Below are positions 47,610 through 59,410 of a stretch of 64,000 bases of DNA, one piece after another. The stretch lies in NCBI GenBank assembly GCA_023055355.1, contig JALJCS010000024.1, positions 6,711,501 to 6,775,500 on the forward strand, read 5' to 3'. Position numbers and translations under genes: made by a program. This DNA is from Agelaius tricolor (Eukaryota > Chordata > Aves > Passeriformes > Icteridae). The notes under the pieces were generated by a model. That model did not search any database. It saw only the letters and a program-made list of their open reading frames with translations, and was not told the DNA's origin. The number at the start of each line of letters is the position of its first letter. The stretch's first letter is position 1.

Positions 47610-50600
47610 GTAAGTATTTTGCTACTCAGTCCAAACCTGATTATTGAAACATGTTTTCCATTGTATTTCTACAAACTATTTTAAGAGTTTCTAGCTAATA
47701 CACAGGAGCATAAGTATATTGAATCTTCGTGTACATTCAGATTTTTAATCACTGTAGGTGCTAGCAGTAGTACAGAAATGCTTACAATATCTGCAAAACC
47801 CAGTAAACTGTGAACTAGTTTCTCATTTGCAAACCATCATGATAGGCTTTTTCTTGGTGAGGCAGCTGGTAAGAGATCTGGATCTGGGCTGATGTTTTTA
47901 TCCTTGCTGGAATCAGGTAAGAATAACCCATACCACCTATTGATGACTACTACAGCCATTCCAGGAGTGTTTTCTGTACCTTTGTGTGCTTTCATTGGTG
48001 TTGCAAAATTGAGGGCTGTGTTAATACTGCTTGCACAGAAAATGCTAAGTCTTTGTTCTCTCTTAGACTCAACGGAAGCGCCGTGGAGGAACAGTTAATT
48101 CTAGGCAAGCTCGAAAAAGAAGCAGGCTCATGGCTTCTACTGCTGAAATGGCTTCAGAAGCAGAGCCTATAGAACTTGAAGAAAGTGGTAAGCTTTCTTT
48201 TGAAGTGACAAGAACAGAAAGTGCTTCTGCAGGGTTTGGGTACAGCTGAACATGTATTTTTGCCAATTTCTAGGCTGTTTACTGGAGAAGAAGGGAAATA
48301 TGATTATAGGAAGTGCCTAGTGTCACACACTATAGCATGGCTGAATAACAAGCCTACTAAAAACTGGTTTGGTGTGTTACTGAGCTACAATGCATTTGCC
48401 ACTAGTGATAGATGAGTTGCACAGGAAAAGTCCTCAAGAGCTGCTCAAACATCTGCATGTCTGTTCAAATAAGATGGGAGTTACAGCAGCTGCCACTACA
48501 CAGAGTGGCAAACTAAATTTCCAAACTCCCAAGTTTGAAGATGATAAGGAAAACTTTGTATCATTAATTGTGCCCAATCCCTCAAGGGAACATGCACAGC
48601 ACAGTACTATTATATCTTATATGATTCATGTTATATTTCTGTGTGATAAGCATTCTCCTGTCAGATGAATTGTCTGTTGCTGTTGTCATCTGACAGAACT
48701 GTGTGAGGAGCTTAGCTGCTCTTCTGCATTTCAGTTTGCTGAAGACAGGGCTGGTAAAGCTCTCTGTGGATTGCTGAGGGCAAAGCTTGAGTGAAATGTT
48801 GGACTCATTCCTGAAGAGAAGATGGACAGGAGATGGTTGAATCTTAGGCTGTTACACAGTGGCAGGCAATTTTCCTCCTCTGCAATCTTTGACCTTGATT
48901 CTAACTTTGTTTTTCAGCTGGTGAAGAAGTAGTAGATCTCACATGTGAATCTTCTGATCCTGTAGTTGTTGATCTAACTCACAATGATTCCATTGTGGTA
49001 AGTAGTGAATAGCACACTTACCTAAATATTGTAGTCAAATTAGTTTTCTCATGTGTTGTCTGATAGAATCTGACTTTAAGGGTAAGTTTTAAGTTCAGAT
49101 TTGATTTGTCAGGGCCTGAAGGCTCTGTGTTACAGAGAATAAAGAAGCTGCTATGGAGGTGTACTTGCAGTTAGTGATAGGGTAGTATAAACTAACTTTT
49201 TGCTCCAGAACCTGGAGTTTGTATAGATCAGTCATAAGTAATGTAACATAGAGATGCAGTTGATAGTTGAATTTTTTCTAGATATATCAAAGGTAGAATC
49301 ATAGAATTGTTTGGGTTGGAAAGGACCTCTAAGATTATCAAGTCCAGCCATTCACCCAGCACCACCAGGTCCACAACCAAGCCATGCCCATAAGCACCAC
49401 ATCTGCCTGTCTTGGAAATATCTCCAGGGGTGATTTTAAGCCAATGCCACTGGGCTGCCCTGGGCAGCCCCTTGCAGTGCTTGACAACTCTTGGTGAAGA
49501 ATTTTTTCTAATACCCCTATAGGCCAATGATTTAAAGAAAAAGCCAAGGGAAAGAAGAGTAAGTAAAATAAGTTCAGGTTAATACTCCCAAAAGTCTTTA
49601 AAACACCTTAATGGTTTTTTCTGCTCATTTGAAAGCTAGAATAGTCTTTGATCCAGCTGGCAGTGTTGTTTATCCCCTCAGTTTTAGGATGCCACTGCTG
49701 CTGTGCCAAGCAGAAGCGAGCAGCAGGAATAGAATAGGGAGTATTTCTTGCTGGGGTTATTCCTGAGCCTTTGCAAAGGAAGGGTCTCAAACTTAACCAC
49801 AGAATTTGCACTTACCCTGCTGCAGGTTCCACCAATAGTGGACTGGGGGTTGGATTTCTTTTCTTCAGCAGCTGCTGTAACATGAAGTGTGTATGGACAT
49901 CAGTGCTGAACTGGCCTGTTTGAGGAGAAAGAGGGAAAGAATCACCTGAAACTCTAAACCATGGAACTGAAATGGGGGAGCAGGGAGGATGGCATTCAGG
50001 TGGTTCATAAGTTGCTTCTATTGCTACCCCATTGGAGCAGTGGGAGCAGAACCATCAGCATCCACGTAGTTGTTTACAGTGAAGCATTTCATATACTGCT
50101 TTTAACAGTCCTAATCAAAATAAGAGTAATAGCCTATCATTCTTGGCTTGTTTTGTTGCAACTGTTGTGCCTAGCTGGTCTTTCTATGTAAGACCAGGGG
50201 TGCACAACAAAGTCTAATTGTATTTTCTTTTCTCTCCCTTCCCACGTGTATTGATGCAAGATTGTTGAAGGTGAGTTGACATTTTAAAATTGATAATGGA
50301 ATTTTCCTGAATGTAATTATTATTTTTATTGCCTTTTTCAATTAATTTGAGCAGCATTTATTGAAACTGCAAAAGGCCAAGGACATTTCTAAAACATCTG
50401 GCCAGTGCCTTAGAGAATGAATCCAGTCTCTGTTTGATAATCAGTATCAGAACTTGTAGAAAGTACCTGAAATAAAATATATCAAAAGCTGCTCTAAATA
50501 CTTATTTTCTAAAGACAGAATTTCTTTAAGCCTCAAGTTGACAATAATTTAATTAGCACTAGAATATTGGTTGTGAATGAAAAAAAAGTCAGAAGTTTTG

Positions 50601-53600
50601 TTTAACCTGTATTGCAGTAAAGGAACTAAAGAAAGTGATTTGTGCTCATAGTATGCACTAGTCTAACATGCCTCAAGTTTTCCAGTGAGAAATATTAATT
50701 TTTTTTCTACTTTAGATCTTAAAATAGTTACAGGTCTAAAGAAGTTCATCTTTTACATCTTTCAGATGTAGTTCTAATTACATTATTGGAGATGCATTAG
50801 TATGTTGTCAGCTGCTTATCTAGAATGTAATCTGTTCTGTGCTCTGAATGAAGCAAGAGTAAGTGAAAAACACCTGCAATAAAAGTTGTAGCTGAGCACT
50901 TGGGAAGGAAGTGGTTTTAATTTTGTGACTTTTTGTGTTGTCTTATCGTTTAGTAGCTTGATTATTTCTACATGGATACTGGAGTTACAGAGATAATCTT
51001 GTGTTCAGTCCTCTCTCTTCCAGATCACAGCAATTGTTGCAGTTCCTCAACATAGGATTGTAGCAGTTTCTGTCAGTAAGGATTGGGAGAAGTGTCTTCC
51101 CTTTATAGGGGAGATTAATTCGCAGGTAGTGTAATTACATGGAATGTGTGACACTGAGGATCTTCAAGATTAAGTTTTAGCTGTTGGTAGGGTGAAGAGA
51201 TCAATGACTTGTGTCAGTATGTAGCAGAATATTCACAATGTCTGGACATGTTCAGCCTTAGTATTTGGAAACTAGTTTAAGATTGCTTTTAACCCAGCTG
51301 AATATGGTCTAAACTTGCAGTTCAAGGATAGTTCCAGGGAGAGAGAGAATAGTAGAGCTAACTTAACAAAATTAAATTACAGAGAACCAACGACAGAGGA
51401 GAAATCTGAGACTAAGAAGCCAGAGACAGGCAGACAGCTGTGTGCTGAGCAGTGATGATGAAGATGAAACCAGAGATAACGACGTGTACGTGGCTGATAA
51501 AGCAGCTCGAGAACTGGGACCGCTGGAAGAGGAAACTGCAAGTTCAAAGTATGTACACCTCATGAGCTGCCAAACATGGAGTTGTGCTTCTTTTGAGGCA
51601 GACAGGACTGAGTTGTATTTGTCATCACCTGACTTCCTTTGAAGCCTTCACTTTCTCAGTTTCCTCTTTTAATGAGTATGACATCCCATGTTGCACAGTA
51701 GTCAAATGATACTGTTTTCACTTGAGGATGAAAAACCAGCCCAAAACAGATCTACAGCTTTGTATACAGCCTTAAAGATGAGTGTAGGGCATGGCAAGGA
51801 AGTGGGAATTAGTCACAGGCCAAAGCTCATAATGTATTGCATTTCCTTTTCCTACAAAGCTCCAGTAGTTACATTAGATATAAAATACTTCTGTTGGTGT
51901 CCATGAGGTTTGGTATCACGAGACTGGCAGGCAGCAGACTGGCAAATTCCAGTAAAAACCCTTACGTGTTCCTGCTTCTTTACGTACTGTGCCAGTTGCT
52001 GCCTTTCTCAAAGCAGCCACTGTGCTTCCCAAGGTGTACTTGCAAGGGGATCCTGGAGGTCATGCTCTTATGGTCAATTCTTATTCTGTCCTATGGATGT
52101 CATGGAGCCCTGATATGTTTGCATGTGGGATGGGAATCTTGCTGTTTGCCTCAGGAAAGACCCTGTTCTGCAGAGAAAGCCTAACACACTGCAGCAGGAC
52201 TTAATCTAAGGAAATGAAATCCGGTGTCTATGTGACTAGGCAAGTTGAAATGATGCCTTAAGTTTTTAGCTTTTATATTTTTCAGATTCTGTACTGCATT
52301 AGTGTATAATTCTGAAGTCTGTATAGAATGCTAGTTAGATTTCTTCCCATTTTGGTCAGAGTAAACAATCCTTCTGTGAGCCAAGGTCACATCATTTGCC
52401 TCAGGCCCTGGAAAGTGTAAACAAAAATTAATTGTGGGGGGGAGCAAACTGGGGGAATGTGACTTCATTACCTGAAACTATAATTGGACAATTAACTTCT
52501 GATATGCAAATAGGCCAAACTTATATCCACCTGAGAAACTCATGACTGTTGTCCATCTTGGATGTGGCCTCTGTGAGGCTTTGTACTGCCCAAAGTGTAT
52601 CCTCTGAAGGCTTTTTAATAAATACCCACTTTATTCTTTGAACTTTGTCTAGCCTCTCTTCTAGGTAGCCTCTCCAAGGCATCAGAAGGACATAAGAATT
52701 GTTGTATAAACTTATTTTAAAGTAGGCTTTGGGGTTTTTTTGTGGGGAGAAGGGTTAAATGAAGCTGATGTGCTTTGAGCCTTTTGGATTAGTGAAAGGC
52801 AGTGTAGGAGAGAACTTGAATATGTAGCTTTTGGGTGCCAGGTAAGAAATATGCCACCAAAAAGTCCTATGTTATTCTAATCCATAATGTGTTTTGCCAA
52901 TGGACTTGTAAATGTTTAAATTTTGGTTGTTAAGTACTTCAGAGAACAAATACCACTAATTGGATAATATAAAAAGTAATAGCTGGTTCCTTCAGCTTCC
53001 TCTGTTAATGACTGCATCTTCCTGATCTGTGTAGGTAAGGCTGAAAGAAGTCAGTGCTGCAGCATTTAACATTGACAAAAGGGTCCTTCCTGGTGCTGGG
53101 GATTGCCAGCACCATTTGTAGTGTTGTACTCTTCATCCTTCCAAGATTATCATCAATTGGAATTTGTTACTGAAGTGTTATAGCTGGTGCCTCAAGATTT
53201 TGAGGAGTAAAAATGGGAGAATTAGTGGAGTTAAATTCTGTAGGTGAAACTAGGGGTGGATGTTAGTAGTGCTTCCTGCTTGGATTGAAGATAACAGGAT
53301 AAAGACCATCTCATGCTTTCTATGCCTGTTTGATTTATAAATTACAAGCTGTGGTTCAGCATGGGCAGTGACATAAGAAAGCCAAATGTTTAGGTAAAGA
53401 GTTCTGAAGGTTTAAACTAGAGATTAGTTTGTAAAGAAAAGTGTCAGGAAGCTCTTTTTGTTTCTGTTAGCTAATGTTATTCAGCCCTTGGGCTGGGCCG
53501 TGTTCCCTAGGCAGCCGGGCTGTGCCTGTTGCTGAGTGTGTGTGCAGTACTGCTCTCCTGGAGGCTGAAGGCAGCAGAGGCTCATCTGTAACCACAGCTC

Positions 53601-54632
53601 AGTAACAGACACCGAGTCAGTCTTTCCACCTTGGAACTGGAAATTTGGGGTTGAGTATTTCCTTGTGTCACTGTGTTCCTGACCTACATTTTGTAAGGAG
53701 GAGTTCTTGAAGTGCCTATGTTACTGGGCTGCTGCTAAATTAGAGCAGGGGATTTTGGAACTTCTGACAGCCTCTTCCCTTTCTAGAATGACTCATTTCC
53801 AAGGCAGAGCTCAGTGCTTTTGTTACAGAGCTGTCACTGATGGCCTGTTGGAGATTAGTGCTGAACAGAGCAAAGAGTTCTTGTGCTAGACCAGGGTGAC
53901 TTAGTGCATCTTCCCCCTAGGGAAAGCCTTTCCTTCAGGACAGAGAGACCCAATCTTGTTATTACATGCCACAAACTGAGGAGTTAAAGGTACACGGGAA
54001 TCTTGAAAAGAAATGGACCATGGTGCACTCAGATGGTGACGTGACATTTTGTGTGTGGGTAACCCTTGATGTGCAGTGAAATTAATGGATGCATGTTTTC
54101 TTCTTCTGTTCTCTGTACCACTAGGCCATCTGGTACTGTTAGCTGTCCAATTTGCATGGATGTCTACTCAGAGGTAAGGACCCACATGCTGTCATCCTTT
54201 ATATGCTGTGTGAGGGAGAGAGGGGCAGAGGGGGCTCATTTGGCTGCTGTGGGATGTTACAGAGAGCTGGCTGGAAGCACACAGCTTGCCTTGTCAGGCT
54301 AAGTCACTTCTTGGTGGTGGGGGTAGAGGGAGGAACCCTTGGCAGGATGGCACTGAAAGATCTTCAAGTTCCTTACTATTCTAAGGGTAAAGGGACATCT
54401 AAGTCCTGTTTGTGTGATGGCAGTAGACCAGCCAAGTTGAATTCTTTACTTCTAATGCCTGTTGCGGTTTCTTTTCTTCCAGATTGTGCAAAGTGGACGA
54501 CTGATTGTGTCAACAAAATGTGGCCATGTTTTCTGCAGTCAGTGCCTCCGTGATTCCCTTAGGAATGCCAACTCTTGCCCAACTTGCAGGAAGAAACTCA
54601 CTCACAGACAGTATCATCCCATCTATATATGA
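47601..54632 (+). CDS. RNF4: RNF4, SUMO-targeted RING E3 ubiquitin ligase (complete)
   Basis: Seen: the spliced CDS is 47601-47609, 48067-48187, 48918-48997, 50261-50270, 51383-51548, 54125-54173 and 54483-54632. All junctions are GT-AG and in phase, giving 194 residues and TGA. A basic N-terminus (RKRRGG, ARKRSR) suits nuclear targeting. Four SUMO-interaction cores follow: IEL (38-40), VVDL (48-51), VVVDL (59-63) and IVIV (69-72). Then comes an arginine-rich stretch (77-88) and an acidic serine patch SSDDEDE (96-102). A C3HC4 RING has Cys136, Cys139, Cys158, His160, Cys163, Cys166, Cys177 and Cys180, and the protein ends YHPIYI. Known: RNF4 binds poly-SUMO chains and, as a RING dimer, ubiquitinates SUMOylated targets such as PML for proteasomal degradation and DNA-damage signalling. 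All metal ligands and the C-terminal tail needed for dimer/E2 function are present. The length is close to the mammalian protein (about 190). Identification is firm. Confidence 0.97.
48067..48187 (+). CDS. RNF4: RNF4 exon, basic N-terminus and first SIM
   Basis: The acceptor is TTCTCTCTTAG and the donor GTAAGC. It encodes TQRKRRGGTVNSRQARKRSR to EPIELEES, ending on one base of an Ala codon. As I remember it, human RNF4 reads MSTRKRRGG, so the bird protein has two extra residues (TQ) at the junction. Confidence 0.93.
48918..48997 (+). CDS. RNF4: RNF4 exon, SIM2 and SIM3
   Basis: The acceptor is TTTGTTTTTCAG and the donor GTAAGT. It encodes GEEVVDLTCESSDPVVVDLT and then HNDSIV. The hydrophobic cores VVDL and VVVDL are the high-affinity SUMO-binding motifs of the family. 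Confidence 0.95.
49296..49531 (-). mobile_element. CR1 LINE 3' portion, minus strand
   Basis: GAATCATAGAATTGTTTGGG, TTGGAAAGGACCTCTAAGAT, TCAAGTCCAGCC and CTTGGTGAAGAATTTTTTCT are the reversed CR1 tail and 3' UTR. It lies in the RNF4 intron before the microexon. Confidence 0.93.
49532..51382 (+). other. RNF4 introns around the microexon
   Basis: Apart from the microexon at 50261-50270, this is AT-rich intron with no transposon that I can name. Confidence 0.45.
50261..50270 (+). CDS. RNF4: RNF4 10-nt microexon
   Basis: ATTGTTGAAG sits between ATTGATGCAAG and GTGAGT. It is preceded by a long pyrimidine tract (TTTTCTTTTCTCTCCCTTCC). It supplies Ile-Val-Glu plus one base of Glu74. Without it the next exon is out of frame, so it must be included in the full-length mRNA. 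Confidence 0.88.
51383..51548 (+). CDS. RNF4: RNF4 exon, arginine-rich and acidic linker
   Basis: The acceptor is AAATTACAG and the donor AA/GTATGT. It encodes NQRQRRNLRLRSQRQADSCV, the LSSDDEDE acidic patch, and a linker ending TASS before the RING exon. Confidence 0.95.
52375..52684 (+). mobile_element. LTR-like repeat, plus copy of an inverted pair
   Basis: It starts TGTGAGCCAAGGTCAC and ends CTCTCCAAGGCATCA, with AATAAA in TTTTTAATAAATACCC about 70 bases from the end, as in an LTR R region. It is the inverted partner of 42196-42479. An octamer-like ATATGCAAAT is kept in both copies. No target duplication is evident. Confidence 0.78.
52685..54124 (+). other. RNF4 intron before the RING exon
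   Basis: No transposon or exon was recognised. Confidence 0.45.
54125..54173 (+). CDS. RNF4: RNF4 exon, first RING cysteines
   Basis: The acceptor is GTACCACTAG and the donor GTAAGG. It encodes PSGTVSCPICMDVYSE, with the first CxxC of the RING. Confidence 0.96.
54483..54632 (+). CDS. RNF4: RNF4 last coding exon, RING core and C-terminus
   Basis: The acceptor is TTTCTTTTCTTCCAG. It encodes IVQSGRLIVSTKCGHVFCSQ and onward through CPTCRKK to the conserved end YHPIYI then TGA. It supplies six of the eight zinc ligands. Confidence 0.97.
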   Translation: MVQSGRLIVSTKCGHVFCSQCLRDSLRNANSCPTCRKKLTHRQYHPIYI

Positions 54633-54733
54633 GTACTTTTATTTCTCAGGACAGACTCAACTGGATTTTGGGGGAAATGTTATATTTTCAGTGCTCTGAA
54701 GATTTAAAGAGCAGCAGGTTGTGCACAAATCCA

Positions 54734-54739
54734 AATAAA
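54734..54739 (+). terminator. First RNF4 polyadenylation signal
   Basis: This is AATAAA 102 bases after the stop, followed by CTGG and a run of T. Later AATAAA sites (for example near 56823 and 57190) could give longer 3' UTRs, but nothing in the sequence decides between them. Confidence 0.55.
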
Positions 54740-55117
54740 ACTGGTTTTTTTTTTTGGAGACCAACTTGAACGTATCTAGACAGCTTTTTTATGGTCCAAG
54801 TTGCTTCTTGTTATGTTCCTGGTTATCATGCTACATCAATGACTGTCTAAACTAGATCAGCAACCTAGACCAGGAAGGAAGCAGTTAATCCATTTCCTTC
54901 TACTTTTTTTAATGAGGGAGTGTGAATATTTTGGTTTTTCTTACTCTGTTAATTATTCCTACCTTCACATACAGGTATGTTGGAGTAGTTTCCTTTCAGA
55001 AGACAGATTAGCAATTCACCATTTCATTAAGCTTTTTTTCATCCTGTAAGAAGCTCATGACTCTTGCTTTCTTGCAGATCATCTTTGCCCTAGTAGAGTG
55101 AGTACTGTACTAAAGGG

Positions 55118-55240
55118 TGGTTTTTTCATAAATCAGTCTTAAATTGACAACAAGGGTTATGCAATAAAGTGACCTGCTGTTAACCAGCAGTCAAGTGTTT
55201 TGAGCAGCAGACTTGAACATGCAGATGTTTTTATGAACTC
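55118..55240 (+). repeat. Diverged duplicated segment, copy 1
   Basis: It aligns in the same direction with 57868-57980. Shared words are ATTGACAAC/AGTGACAAC, ATGCAATAA, GACCTGCTGTT/CACCTGCTGTT and GATGTTTT. It is an old unnamed interspersed repeat or a local duplication. Confidence 0.6.
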
Positions 55241-57867
55241 CATGAGATCCCAGGTACATAGACACATTGCAGCATGTGCAATGTGAAAATAATTCCTTGA
55301 TTGTTTCAGCTGCCAAGAATTCCTGTATTTTAATCCCAACACTGAATTTATTTTCTCACATGATGAAATGGTCTCTTGGGTTTACTTGTGCTGTAACACT
55401 GTCCTAATAACTGTCAATAATACAGTCTTTTCTAGGCTTCCTAGTGATGAAAGCAAAGAAGCAAATTCATCTGTATGCTGAATTCCAAACTATCTACAGA
55501 TCTTCTTACTGTATCAGCTGTTCCCAGTGTAATGCTTTAAGTTCAGTGTGTTCTCTTTGCTGTTCTCACTGGTTGTTACACTGACACCTGACTGGTTGTA
55601 GCCTGGTGAATAGCATTGAAAATTAAATTACTGTACTGCCATTTTTGAGTGGAGGCTTTAAAAAGTGTTTGGTAGCAATGTTGACAGCCAGTTAGAGAAA
55701 AGTTTAATCTCCCTTTGCCCTGAGGGTTGTCCAGTTTTTTTTAATGCAGTTTTAAAAGAGAAGTCAGCTATATCTGCTAGGAAAGACAATTCCTCTAGTT
55801 GAGAAGGCAGGAATACACCAGTTTATACACTCTTATCCAGTCACTTTTTCCCCAGGACTGAGTTCTAAATGTCTGTTTTAAACTTACAGCTAAAGTGTCC
55901 AAGCTGATCTGGAGTCCAGGGTGAGCTGATACAAACAGGTTGATGTGGACAAAATAATTAAAATCGGTGGTTTGTGATCCACAGCTGTGGTAGGTGCATC
56001 CATGAGAACCTCCAGAATTAAACCTGGCCACTTCTCTGAAGTTGGTTGCTTATAGGAACCATTATAAGAACCATTTTGTGCCCTGGTGCAGCACAACTGA
56101 AGGGTGTGTTTAGTTAATGTTGGTATCACAGGTGTCTTTGCTAACCTGTCCTTATCTGTAAGAAACCTTTAATTAAAGCAGCTCTTCTAAATTAGCTGTC
56201 TCAAGCTGCCTTGCAACCCAAAGTAGACTTTTTTTTTTAATTAGGATGTTTCTGGATATAGAAATAGAAAGTTTTGTTACATAAAGGCTGCCTGAAGAAA
56301 TGCAGCACCTTCACCCCCCTGGTTTGGAGTGGCTTTGGTTCAGTGCTGTTAGCAGGAATATGCAGTTTCTGTATTGTGGCAATAGGGTGACTCCTACAAA
56401 GTTACACACAGGTGGTTCCTGTGTGCTCCCATGGGTAAGATAAACAAGCAAGGACTACAGCTGTCTCAGGATACTGCAGTGACAGTGATGGCTGCAGTTG
56501 TGTCCCAAAAAGCAGAGAGTTGATGCTTAAAGTATTAATTGTATGAGGAGAAGCAGCCCAACATTAAAAATGTAGAGACCCACAAGGGTCACAGAAGCTA
56601 CTTTGTCCCAGTAGCTTAACAAAGAAAGAAAAAATTATGGCTGGTTTTCCTGGGGTGGCTGCTGTGTGAAAGGAAGGATCAGAAGAGGATTTAAGGGATT
56701 ACTACTGAGGATGAGAGTGAGTCAAGTCACTTAACCATGCATCTTTCACAGTCTACTAGCCATGGCCTAAATGATTTTGCACAACTTCCTCCATGTAAAT
56801 ACCACTTTAGAGTTAGTGTCTCAATAAAATAGATCTAATCAAAATTTAGATATCAAACTATAACAAAGAGTTTTTAGCTTTTGTGTACCCTGTGAAGTGC
56901 CACAGATTTTGTGCATCTCAAAAAGGATATTATGTCTCAGTACATGGGAAAAAAATGGAAATTCATTACATGCTTTTTTCTTCAAGGGAAAAAACCGTCT
57001 GATATATTTCAGTTCCAGCAATATTTCACATTGGCAAGAACTCATAGAAAATGAAAAAAAAAATCTTTATATTAAGTAGATGTCTGTCTTGTTGTATATA
57101 GTTCAATTTTTCCTGTATTTAATTGTATTCAAGTCTGCCCATCTATGTTGAACTCTGCTGGTAGGCAGAGGGTTCTCTTAACAGGTGAAAATAAAATGAT
57201 TGGATTGATCAATCACAAGTGCTTCTTTTCATTGTGCTGGAGTCATTGATTTGGGGGAAAATAATCCTGAAGGCCAAAGCCTTTCAGATGCTGGGATCAG
57301 TGTGGGTTGTGTGGGGCAAAGGAGAAAGGCACCACCCGGGGCAGGAGGGATGTGGGGACAAGATCGTCCAGTCCTGCTCAGGATGGGGACAATGGGGCAA
57401 TGCAGAGGTGGCTTTGTGGGTGGGGGGAGCCTGGCAGCCAGGGCCAGAGGGAGCAGTGAGGAGGGTGGGAGGGTGTCCCTGGGGGTCCCATTGCTGGCTG
57501 GATGAAGCAGCCACTGGAGAGAGGGTGAGGAGGAATGCTGAGGAGAGAACTGGACTACAGTACTCTTTGAACTACAGGATAGTTTCAAAGTTTCAAAATA
57601 AAGCTCACTTGATTTTTTTTTTTCTCCAAAGAAACTAGAGATGCTGTTTCCTGAAGGTCTTGGCTTATCCCTCTTAGTTGCTTTTATTGTGTTTTGTTCT
57701 TTTTTACTCTTTATATTGTACACATATGGAGTAGCTGCCTTTCCAAATGCTGATGAGTAATTTGCTATTTCATTGCACTTTTGTTTTTATCCTAAAATAA
57801 GCTTATAATTTTTTTCTTTCTGCTGTACTATCTTTGCTTTATTACACCACATTCTGTAATAATGGAT

Positions 57868-57980
57868 TTTTTTTTTACAAGTCAGGATTAAAGTGACAAC
57901 CTCCATCATGCAATAATGTCACCTGCTGTTCAACAGCTGTCAGATGTTTTAAACAGAGGGCTGTGTGGACAGGAACACTG
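57868..57980 (+). repeat. Diverged duplicated segment, copy 2
   Basis: This is the partner of the segment at 55118, with about two thirds identity by eye in the best 80 bases. It is preceded by a T run in both copies. Confidence 0.6.
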
Positions 57981-58687
57981 TTGTTATGGAGAGTCCTTGC
58001 TGCTTCAGTTAAGCCCTTGATCTGCTTCTGGTGGAACATTGGATCCATCAGATCTGCTCTCTGATTTGCAGCCAGATTTGGCACTTTGGGTGGATGAAGC
58101 ATGCAGCAACTGCAGAAAGCTGTTCTCACTTGGGGTTTGATCCTGTATCACAGTTTTGGAAAGCAGAAGGGGTGGATATGAAACAAACCAGACAGAAAAC
58201 CAGGTCCAGGGCATACCAGCCCTGGTCTAAGGAGCTGGGTATGAACCATGGTGCAGTGGCTGGGCTGAACGTGTCATCTGGGTAATGTTTGTAGTGTCAA
58301 GTGAAGGCTGAGATTGGGTGGATGATCCTGGGGGCTGGAGAGGAGACCATGGCTATGGATTGGGGACCAGGGCAGGAACATCACACACTAGAAACTGGAA
58401 CTACAGAGCAAAATGTACAGATGTGTTTGCAGCTTTTTGTGTGTGAGCAGACAGTTGGCAAAGGGGAAATGCCAAGGGTAAGTGTTGGTGTATGGCAGGT
58501 GAAACAGATTAGCAGGGCCAGAGCTGCATTATGGTTGCAGAGCTCAAACCTCCATTTCCTGGATTAGGATGGTGACACAGGTCAAGGGCTATGCTGACAG
58601 GTGACATGATGCTATCTATGAAGTTTTGTTAACTGTAGAGATGTGTCCTTGCATTATGTCTGATCTACACTTGCTGGCAGTGTGTGG

Positions 58688-58943
58688 AGGGATAGAATGT
58701 AAGAAAATAAAAGATGGTGCAGAAGGTAGTCTCACACCTGAGGACTTGCAGCTGTACTAATCACCAAAGATTAGGAACAGGCCTGCCCTTAATAGGCCAC
58801 AGCTGTGTCCAATAAGAAGATGAGTGCTACAGAAGAGTGGAGTTTGTTGGTTGTGTTGTGAAGAAGGAGTCAGTGCTGTGAGGAGATGCACGTGAGAAAT
58901 CATTGAGAAGGTATGGGAACTTTGCAATAAGATGACAACAGCA
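58688..58943 (+). repeat. Dispersed LTR-like repeat, copy B
   Basis: It is the same family and orientation as 4735-4992. It keeps ACCAAAGATTAGGAACAGG, TAATAGGCCACAGCTGTG, CCAATAAGA, AGAGTGGA and GGAGTCAGTGCTGTGAGGAG. TATAAAAG of the other copy is changed here (CTACAGAAG). Confidence 0.6.
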
Positions 58944-59387
58944 GTGAATGCTAATTTCATGTGTTCTGTAAAATTCTATTCTCTAGGTCAAGAGCATGCA
59001 GTTGAGCCCTTGGGCTTCTGAGGATGGTGTTACCTCCAACTAGTTTGTCTTTTTTGTCAGTGTTGCCTGATGATGTAAAATCCAGCTTGGTTGTCTGTGT
59101 TTCATCTAAAGACCAAATTCTAGAGTGGTTTCTAGAGTTGATTTAGGGCCTGTGAACAATGAGATGCTTTAGAGCTGCTTCATATTCTTTCTGGAATCCT
59201 AAATCCTCCTACAGTTTTTCTTTGAGAGTTCTGGGAAGGTAAAAGGAACAGGAATATCTAGTCTGGGGCTTCTCTCACACCACTGCCACCACCACCACCC
59301 AACAAGATTTCTATATCCAGCACACAAAAATTAGGTTACTCAGGAACTGTTATTCCTTTTTCACCCTTTTTCTCTCGATGCCCTCGT

Positions 59388-59405
59388 GCCTCATGGTGGG
59401 CACCA
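59388..59405 (-). other. Decayed retroviral primer binding site (tRNA-Lys type)
   Basis: On the minus strand this reads TGGTGCCCACCATGAGGC. It is five bases beyond the LTR edge, the usual position. It agrees with the tRNA-Lys1,2-type site at about 14 of 18 positions as I remember it; two of the four differences are simple C-to-T or G-to-A changes. Confidence 0.6.
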
Positions 59406-59410
59406 AAATC

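Larger units (their letters stand above)
54740..58687. other. Region after RNF4: extended 3' UTR or intergenic
   Basis: It contains a diverged duplicated segment (55118-55240 and 57868-57980). A GC-rich, G-biased block at 57340-57540 (GTGGGGGGAGCC, GGGAGGGTGTCC) looks like a decayed repeat. There are no exons with splice borders. Confidence 0.45.

Noticed and set aside
57219..57723. Overlapping open frames of 139 and 164 residues on both strands
   Set aside because: This is a G-biased repeat-like block with frames open on both strands, no splice borders and no domain.
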